A program made the position numbers and the translations under genes. Shown here piece by piece: positions 40,689-45,726 of a stretch of DNA of 45,726 bases; within the stretch, counting starts at the first letter, position 1; every line of letters begins with the position of its first letter. The DNA comes from Clostridiales bacterium (GTDB taxonomy: Bacteria > Bacillota > Clostridia > Lachnospirales > Lachnospiraceae): contig JAJBVE010000055.1 of NCBI GenBank assembly GCA_020859995.1, positions 1 to 45,726 of the forward strand, written 5' to 3'. Under the pieces are notes generated by a model. It did no database searches and was not told the origin of the DNA. It saw nothing but the letters and a program-made list of their open reading frames with translations.

Positions 40689-41294
40689 TTAAGTCAAATC
40701 CTTTATCACCTTCACGGCAACTCCCTGGATGGTGCAGCTGTCCGCGTAAATATCCTTCAGCCTGTCATTTTCAGGATGCAGTCTTACCCGTCCCTGTTCC
40801 GGTTCCGGATAGTAGCGCTTTAACGTCGCCTCATCATCCATGAGGGCAACCACAATCTGACCTTCTTCGGCAGAATCCTGCTGTCGGATAAGTACAAGGT
40901 CGCCATCGTTTATGCCCACGCCAATCATGGAATCGCCGTTCGCCCGTAAAATAAAGAAATTTCCTCGTCCGAAGAGCGCAACGGGGAGACGGATGTACTC
41001 CTCAATATTCTCTTCAGCAAACTTCGGCAGTCCACAGGACACCGCTCCGAGGACAGGAACTTTCACCGTCTCTCTTTTTGTTTTTTTCGCTTCCTTCGTC
41101 GTGATGTTGCGGGGACCTGAATAATCTAACATCCCCTGTTCACGCATATAAGCGAGGTAGCGTCCTACCGTTGATTTGGGAATGCCGAGACCAGCTTCGA
41201 TCTCACGGATAGTGGGAGTAGCACCGTTTGCTTCCCGGTAGTCATCAATGAAGTCTTCAATCAGCTTGAAGAACTCCGTATTTTTTACCGACAT
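40689..41294 (-). CDS. LexA-like prophage repressor (S24 self-cleaving)
   Basis: A 201-aa repressor. The N-terminal winged HTH (about 8-58, GATPTIREIEAGLGIPKSTV) is LexA-type. The S24 peptidase part has the cleavage pair Cys87-Gly88 in AVSCGLP, nucleophile Ser122 in ANGDSM, and Lys159 in DDEATLKRYY, so RecA-stimulated self-cleavage is expected and DNA damage should induce the prophage. The ATG follows AAAAAGGAGGACCATT. It could be a host-type LexA captured by the phage. It is co-directional with the early genes, so there is no classical divergent repressor/lytic switch here. Confidence 0.92.
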   Translation of the reverse strand: MSVKNTEFFKLIEDFIDDYREANGATPTIREIEAGLGIPKSTVGRYLAYMREQGMLDYSGPRNITTKEAKKTKRETVKVPVLGAVSCGLPKFAEENIEEYIRLPVALFGRGNFFILRANGDSMIGVGINDGDLVLIRQQDSAEEGQIVVALMDDEATLKRYYPEPEQGRVRLHPENDRLKDIYADSCTIQGVAVKVIKDLT

Positions 41295-41327
41295 AATGGT
41301 CCTCCTTTTTGTGTCGTATCACATACT

Positions 41328-41381
41328 TGGGAAACGTGTCCCATGTGAGAGCATTATAATAGCAAAACAAGTGTTCGTCAA
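41328..41381 (-). promoter_or_regulatory. Promoter and operator of the LexA-like repressor
   Basis: TTGACG (41381-41376) and TATAAT (41358-41353) are separated by 17 bases on the minus strand. A dyad, TGGGA-N6-TCCCA with an ACGT centre (41328-41343), lies just downstream of the -10, near the transcription start, as expected for autoregulation. No second copy of this dyad was found in the window. Confidence 0.8.
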
Positions 41382-41604
41382 TAGAAAAATCGCAACTTTT
41401 TTCCCGAAATCGGCAGAAGTCTCTGAAATGAGACAGGTGCAATGTGTAAGAAGATAAACAACAGGAGTCTCGACATCCGGACAGAAAAAGCCCGAAAAAG
41501 TGACATAAACGTCAAAATTCCGTTGCGTTTTGGTCGGATATTTGGTAAAATATATTGCGATTTTATGTTCCATGTTGATTGGCACCATCGGAGGGATAAA
41601 GCTT
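41382..41604 (+). promoter_or_regulatory. Intergenic region with WYL operon promoter
   Basis: Between the divergent repressor and WYL genes. TTGCGT (41523-41528) and TAAAAT (41546-41551) are 17 bases apart on the plus strand. A dyad TGAC-ataaac-GTCA (41501-41514) lies just upstream of the -35 and could be the WYL operator. The bases 41395-41500 hold nothing I recognise; short frames there lack ribosome sites. Confidence 0.6.
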
Positions 41605-42585
41605 ATGCCAAAACAGAACTGGCAGAAGATAAAGCTGCTAAAACTTGTTGACCTTCTTCGTCAGGAAACGGATGAACAGCATCCTCTTACTACAACGCAG
41701 ATTTGCGAACGCATGAATGATATGGGCATTCCTTGTGACCGACGCATTTTAAGTAAGGACATCGAACTTTTAAATGAAAACGGAATTGAAGTTCTGTGGA
41801 CATGGGTTGGTAAATGTAAGGGATATTACACTGAAGATCGCACTTTCTCTGTTCCAGAATTAAAGATTTTGATTGATGCGGTTCAGGCAGCCGCTTTTGT
41901 TACGGATAAGAAAACAGAGGAACTGGTTGACAAACTTGCTGGCATGGGCGGAACTAACAGAGCAGAGATTCTTAAGAGCAATCTTGCTCACTTTAATACT
42001 CGAAAGCATAGTAATGAAAGTATCTACTATAATGTTGATGCGATTGAGGATGCCCTACAACGCCAAAGGAAAATCATATTCCGGTATTTTGACTTAGATA
42101 TAAAGGGCAAAAAACGCTACCGGCGTGATGGACATCATTATGTTGTGGAACCGGTGGCGCTTGTCTATAACGAAGACAATTATTATATTGTCGTCTACAG
42201 TGAAAGGCATGACGACACAGCAAATTACCGGGTCGACCGCATGGATAGTGTTGAAGTGATTGAAGAAAGTATTTCGGAAAAAGCGGTCACACTGAAGGAT
42301 AGGGTTGGCGAATATACAGAACAGGCAATAAAAATGTATGGCGGAGAGCCGCAAACTGTCGTATTGGAATTTGATAGCAAACTGACAGGCGTTATCTATG
42401 ACCGCTTTGGAGAAGGCGTGAACATGATGCCTTCCAGCGAGGACAAGATGCTGGCAACCGTCAGGGTACAGCTCTCGCCTACCTTTTGGGGATGGCTGTT
42501 TCAATTTGGAGCCAAGATGAGGGTATTGTCGCCGAGTAGTGTTACGGAAGAATATAGGGCAAGAGTGGCAGAACTACAACTGTAA
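41605..42585 (+). CDS. WYL-domain transcriptional regulator
   Basis: A 326-aa regulator: N-terminal winged HTH of the HTH_11 type (residues about 8-75, LTTTQICERMNDMGIPCDRR, then LSKDIELLNENGIEV) and a WYL domain (about 145-245) with NYYIVVYSE in place of the WYL triad and YRVDRMDSVEV. A C-terminal extension (about 250-326, PSSEDKMLATVRVQLSPTFW) is the usual WCX domain. WYL proteins often head defence operons and sense nucleic-acid ligands. The ATG follows ATCGGAGGGATAAAGCTT. The next gene begins 17 bases downstream, so it is probably an autorepressor of the cargo operon. Confidence 0.88.
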   Translation: MPKQNWQKIKLLKLVDLLRQETDEQHPLTTTQICERMNDMGIPCDRRILSKDIELLNENGIEVLWTWVGKCKGYYTEDRTFSVPELKILIDAVQAAAFVTDKKTEELVDKLAGMGGTNRAEILKSNLAHFNTRKHSNESIYYNVDAIEDALQRQRKIIFRYFDLDIKGKKRYRRDGHHYVVEPVALVYNEDNYYIVVYSERHDDTANYRVDRMDSVEVIEESISEKAVTLKDRVGEYTEQAIKMYGGEPQTVVLEFDSKLTGVIYDRFGEGVNMMPSSEDKMLATVRVQLSPTFWGWLFQFGAKMRVLSPSSVTEEYRARVAELQL

Positions 42586-42602
42586 ATTGAAAGGGGATAG
42601 AT

Positions 42603-45086
42603 GTGGCAATGGCTGTTAGAGTTCCATGGGATAAATATGAAGCAGCTATGTTACTTGATGCGTGCTTGCGTGTTGATCAAGGCAAAATGGATCGTGCATC
42701 AGCCATTACATATGTGTCTAAGACCTTAAGAGAGCGAGCTATTAAGCAGGGAAAAGAGATTGATTTTGTTTTTAGAAACGAAAATGGAATTTCAATGCAG
42801 CTTTCAGCAATGATGACATGCGTTCATCATAAATCAGGCGGATTAACCATTTCAAAGGTTTTTCGTGAGGTTGTCGAGTTGTATGAGTCAGACAAGGAGA
42901 ATTTTAACATGTTAGTACAAGAGGCAGCAAACTCAAATTTTCACAAAACAAAAGTAGAAACATTTGCCTCTTGGCTTGAGGAACAAGAAAAGTATATTTC
43001 TTTTGCGAATGAGATTATTCAACAGATTAATATAGTAAGCGTTTTTCTTCTTAAGTCAGGCGTGATAAAGGCACCTATTTTAAAGAGTAATTCTAAGGAG
43101 GAAGTTAATCGGGCGCTTGTTACTTTAAAAGAAAACAGGATTTTACATATCCATTCGGCAAAACAGCTGCGAAAGTATGTTTATGCTGTTAATGCTTTTT
43201 TGGAGTATTTATCACGAGAGAATACATGTGATGAAGCCTTTCTCTCGGCGATGCCCCAAGAAAATGAAGAGTCAAATTTGCAAGTGAATTTTACCAAACC
43301 AACAGGCTTTGCTTATACAAGACCGGATTATTTCAAATTTGAAGGTTTGGATGCTGTGCCTGTAAAAAATTGGACGAAACTGTATGTCAACGTTTTGAAT
43401 GAATTATGCAGAAGAGATTCGGAATTGTTAAAGTCACTAGTTGGGAAGAACATCAGTGGAGCGACACGAATAGACTTTCTTAATTCTGACGAGTCACTGC
43501 AAATGACAGCGCCATGTATTCTCAATAATGGCTTGGCGGTTGAAACCAACTTAAGTGCTTCCGATATAGTAAGGAAAATCAGAGTACTTTTGGATATATA
43601 TGGCATTCCGCATTCTTCGCTTATGATTATATACCACAAACGAGATAAGAAGACTACGGAAAATACGTTGATTGATGGTGAACATCCTTCACATAAGTGG
43701 CTTCCTAAATACACCGAACCAGTAAGGAGGGTTCTGGAAAAACATTATTCCTACGGATTCAGGATGAATTCTCCAATCGAAATGATGCGCTTTCGAAACT
43801 ACGCTGAGAGGGATATGATTTCTCTACCGGTCTCTGATGAGGAATTAAGTAGAGAAATCTCTACTGCAGGGATGTTGATTGATGGAAAAATTTATTCGTT
43901 TGACAAGGACACCCAGTCAGGACTCTTGAGTTTAGTAAGCGCTATTTTTGATGGCGGATCACATGTAATCTTTTTAGAGCCATTTATGGATATTAATTCC
44001 GAGTGGCTAGAGGAACATTATCTTTTATCCCCCGAAATGATAAAAGAGGTTCTTTGCAGAAATTGCTCTGATTTTTATTGTGGGCAAAACATTATAACAT
44101 TTAAAGAAAAGAAAACCGAGCACGAGGCTGTGGTTTCAGAAATTCATCGGGTCAGCAAAACAGAGTCCGTTGTTTGGCTATCTGATTTATGCGAAAAATT
44201 ACCATATATTCCAAATGACAAAATCGCATGGAGTTTATCAGCATGTGATGATTTCGTGTGGATTAGTGAAGGCAAATATTTTGTAATGGAGCATTTTGTA
44301 ATAAGTGAAAATGAGTTGGCAACAATCCGTGCTTATGTCGCTAATGAATGTTGCGAAAATGGATATGTTTCCATTACTGATTTACCTTTTGGAACTATCC
44401 CGGAAGAAAATTATGAACTTTCCATTACAGCTCTTTATTCTGCTGTTTATATTGCTGTTTTAAAGCCAAAATATCAGCTGAACGGAAAGATTCTTACTTG
44501 TAATGATGAAAAAATAGATATCGTTGTTCTCTTAAAAAGGTACTGCCAAAATCGACTGTCATGCACGATGGCAGAAGTTATGAATAAAGCGGTTGAATTA
44601 GTTGGGACTCAAAATCGACAGAATTCATTTATTGCTTTGTATGACACTATGATTCGTACAGATAAAGAGAATTTCGTCTCCGATTCGCAAGTGCAGTTTG
44701 ATGTAGATTTAATAGATGAAGAATTACAAGATATAATTGGAGAGCAATTTATACCAATTAAAGGAGTTACAACATTTGGATTGTTTCCGTCTTGCGGAAA
44801 AACCTGGAATCACTATTTACTGGAAAGCTTTTGCTATCGCTTTAGCAAAAAATATCGCCTGTGTGTGTTGAACTATAATGATAAAAATGCGGGAATTATT
44901 GTTGCTAAATCTTTTAATATGAACTATACAGACATGCTTTGTGATGCAGTAGCGAAATCCGGCATACCATTAACGACAGAAGCAGTTGGCGGTTTTTTGT
45001 TTGAAAATGGTTTTTCTGCAAAGAGAAAACTTTCAAACCTTCCAGAGATTACAGAGAAGGCAGCAAAAATTAGAGAGGAGGAATGA
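42603..45086 (+). CDS. Unrecognised 827-aa multidomain protein
   Basis: I do not recognise this protein as a whole. Residues about 1-110 (RVPWDKYEAAMLLDACLRV, then FVFRNENGISMQLSAMM) resemble a small domain that precedes HNH-type restriction proteins, where an F-R-N-x-N-G-I/V-x-M/Q pattern is common; this is a weak pattern match. Residues about 120-330 are helical. The last 300 residues (for example SKTESVVWLSDLCEKLPYIP, then SENELATIRAYVANECCENG) look like successive winged-helix units. No Walker, HNH or PD-(D/E)XK motif was found. AAAGGGGATAGAT precedes the GTG start. It overlaps the PAPS-reductase frame, so the two are likely partners. Confidence 0.8.
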   Translation: MAMAVRVPWDKYEAAMLLDACLRVDQGKMDRASAITYVSKTLRERAIKQGKEIDFVFRNENGISMQLSAMMTCVHHKSGGLTISKVFREVVELYESDKENFNMLVQEAANSNFHKTKVETFASWLEEQEKYISFANEIIQQINIVSVFLLKSGVIKAPILKSNSKEEVNRALVTLKENRILHIHSAKQLRKYVYAVNAFLEYLSRENTCDEAFLSAMPQENEESNLQVNFTKPTGFAYTRPDYFKFEGLDAVPVKNWTKLYVNVLNELCRRDSELLKSLVGKNISGATRIDFLNSDESLQMTAPCILNNGLAVETNLSASDIVRKIRVLLDIYGIPHSSLMIIYHKRDKKTTENTLIDGEHPSHKWLPKYTEPVRRVLEKHYSYGFRMNSPIEMMRFRNYAERDMISLPVSDEELSREISTAGMLIDGKIYSFDKDTQSGLLSLVSAIFDGGSHVIFLEPFMDINSEWLEEHYLLSPEMIKEVLCRNCSDFYCGQNIITFKEKKTEHEAVVSEIHRVSKTESVVWLSDLCEKLPYIPNDKIAWSLSACDDFVWISEGKYFVMEHFVISENELATIRAYVANECCENGYVSITDLPFGTIPEENYELSITALYSAVYIAVLKPKYQLNGKILTCNDEKIDIVVLLKRYCQNRLSCTMAEVMNKAVELVGTQNRQNSFIALYDTMIRTDKENFVSDSQVQFDVDLIDEELQDIIGEQFIPIKGVTTFGLFPSCGKTWNHYLLESFCYRFSKKYRLCVLNYNDKNAGIIVAKSFNMNYTDMLCDAVAKSGIPLTTEAVGGFLFENGFSAKRKLSNLPEITEKAAKIREEE

Positions 45087-45091
45087 TTCTA

Positions 45092-45688
45092 GTGTACTCA
45101 TATACATATGATACTGAAAGCGGCGGAATTGTCCTGAACTCTACACCCACAAATTTTTCAAAAGAACCAAGACCTGTTTATGCACCCGAAATGGACTTGT
45201 TGGGTTTTGGTAACTATTGGGAATATGATAAACAATCGAATATACCTTATATGTGGGCAGAATCTAATGTTTACTGGTATCGGAATATCCAGATTGCTAA
45301 GACAAAAGGTGGCAATTTGTACACTGCTCCCGAATTGCAGCCACTTTACAAAGATGATGGACATGTTTTCTATGCCAAAGAAGATGGCTATATTCTTCGA
45401 CCAATTGACATATCTGCAATGTGCACCATGAACAAAGACATTATGGAAATTGTCGAAGACACAACAGTCAAGAAAATTGTTAAGGAATACGAAAAGTTCA
45501 AGCACAAGTTAGATATTTTTCATGTTGCATTTTCTGGCGGAAAAGATAGCGCGGTATTGCTTGATTTAGTAAAGAAGGTTCTTCCAATTGGAAGCTTCGT
45601 AGTGATATTTGGCGATACTGGAATGGAATTTCCAGACACATATAATGTGGTGAAACAAACGCAGATACAATGCAGCGCTAAAGAATAA
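45092..45688 (+). pseudogene. PAPS reductase-family (PP-loop) protein, ends prematurely
   Basis: The frame encodes 198 aa: residues 1-140 are the tyrosine-rich N-terminal region of a long PAPS-reductase-family type (RPVYAPEMDLLGFGNYWEYD, then AKTKGGNLYTAPELQPL). The PP-loop SGGKDSAV is at about residue 148, followed by FGDTGMEFPDTYN. Homologues continue for hundreds of residues with Cys-rich motifs. Here a TAA ends the frame after CSAKE and a TGA follows nine codons on, while the intervening codons (KAEVYTNS) still resemble the expected position. So it is decayed, or sequence at the window edge is faulty. The GTG is chosen because homologues begin MYSYT; an ATG three codons earlier overlaps the previous stop. 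Confidence 0.7.
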
Positions 45689-45726
45689 AAAGCTGAAGTC
45701 TATACAAATTCTTGATTTTTTCCAAA

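Larger units (their letters stand above)
2650..45726. mobile_element. Integrated siphophage-type prophage, right end not in window
   Basis: The interval carries a full temperate siphophage gene set: serine recombinases, lysis, tail, head, terminase, replication genes and a LexA-like repressor. Its left edge cuts a host methyltransferase gene right after the codons for Ile-Asp of the IDPPY motif. The matching 3' half of that gene was not found, so the right junction must lie beyond the window, or the locus has been rearranged. The rightmost AT-rich operon (WYL, 827-aa protein, PAPS reductase) is therefore assigned to the prophage as cargo by inference only. Phage structural genes look GC-richer than the flanking host genes and the cargo. 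Confidence 0.9.

Noticed and set aside
41442-41651. Small + strand gene before the WYL gene
   Set aside because: It overlaps the WYL start and contains its promoter; there is no ribosome site and no recognisable content.
45092-45688. dndC of a DNA phosphorothioation system
   Set aside because: The PP-loop is placed after a 145-residue N-terminal region unlike DndC, and no dndA, B, D or E gene is visible. The frame is also broken, so the name would mislead.
1-45726. CRISPR arrays, tRNA or rRNA genes
   Set aside because: No regularly spaced direct repeats of CRISPR type and no tRNA cloverleaf or rRNA sequence were recognised on either strand.

Overview
The window looks like Clostridia (Firmicutes), probably a Lachnospiraceae- or Ruminococcaceae-type gut bacterium. 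Reasons: nearly every gene has an AGGAGG-type ribosome site, the phage carries large serine recombinases, and its families (SymE-like toxin, amidoligase, DUF4314, DUF1492, DUF4406, sigma-like HTH protein with a Cys cluster) are typical of mobile DNA in that group. This assignment is by recognition, not by database search.

Layout. (1) Positions 1-2651 are the end of an AT-rich host defence operon on the + strand: SNF2-type helicase C-terminus, DUF4391 protein, one-TM coiled-coil protein, and the 5' part of a type III-like DNA methyltransferase. The methyltransferase is cut exactly where its catalytic DPPY motif should begin. (2) From about 2652 a siphophage-type prophage starts, almost entirely on the minus strand. 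Left to right it holds two overlapping serine recombinases, small accessory regulators, lysis genes (endolysin, holin), a SymE-like gene on the opposite strand, the tail module, head module (connectors, HK97 capsid, ClpP-like protease, portal) and large terminase. Next come an accessory cassette (amidoligase, DUF4314, small membrane protein, acidic protein, DNA methyltransferase, compact SAM synthetase), small terminase and HNH. The early/replication module follows: DUF1492, RusA, primase-helicase, DEAD helicase, DUF669, Sak4-like, Gp157. The phage genes end with a sigma-like protein and a LexA-like repressor. (3) From about 41.5 kb to the end lies an AT-rich + strand operon: WYL regulator, an unrecognised 827-aa protein and a PAPS-reductase-family protein that stops early. 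No second half of the methyltransferase (attR) was found, so this operon is probably prophage cargo.

How it works together. The LexA-like repressor has a consensus promoter with a dyad operator just downstream of the -10 and is co-directional with the early genes. Late transcription probably starts at 31.92 kb, next to the DUF1492 gene, at a promoter with a perfect -10, no good -35 and two 10-bp direct repeats. It meets an intrinsic terminator at once, and further intrinsic terminators lie inside the late operon, so antitermination is a reasonable expectation. Two insulated morons sit in the tail module: an HsdR-N-type PD-(D/E)XK protein and a GNAT acetyltransferase.

Most interesting signals: the WYL/827-aa/PAPS-reductase operon; a leader RNA before the sigma-like gene with two mutually exclusive 9-bp pairings, one of which is a terminator that also hides the ribosome site; a promoter signature with fixed spacing shared by four genes (recombinase, SymE, amidoligase, acidic partner); the C-terminal domain shared by the amidoligase and the acidic protein; the insulated HsdR-N moron; and integration into a DPPY codon. 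No tRNA, rRNA or CRISPR array was seen.
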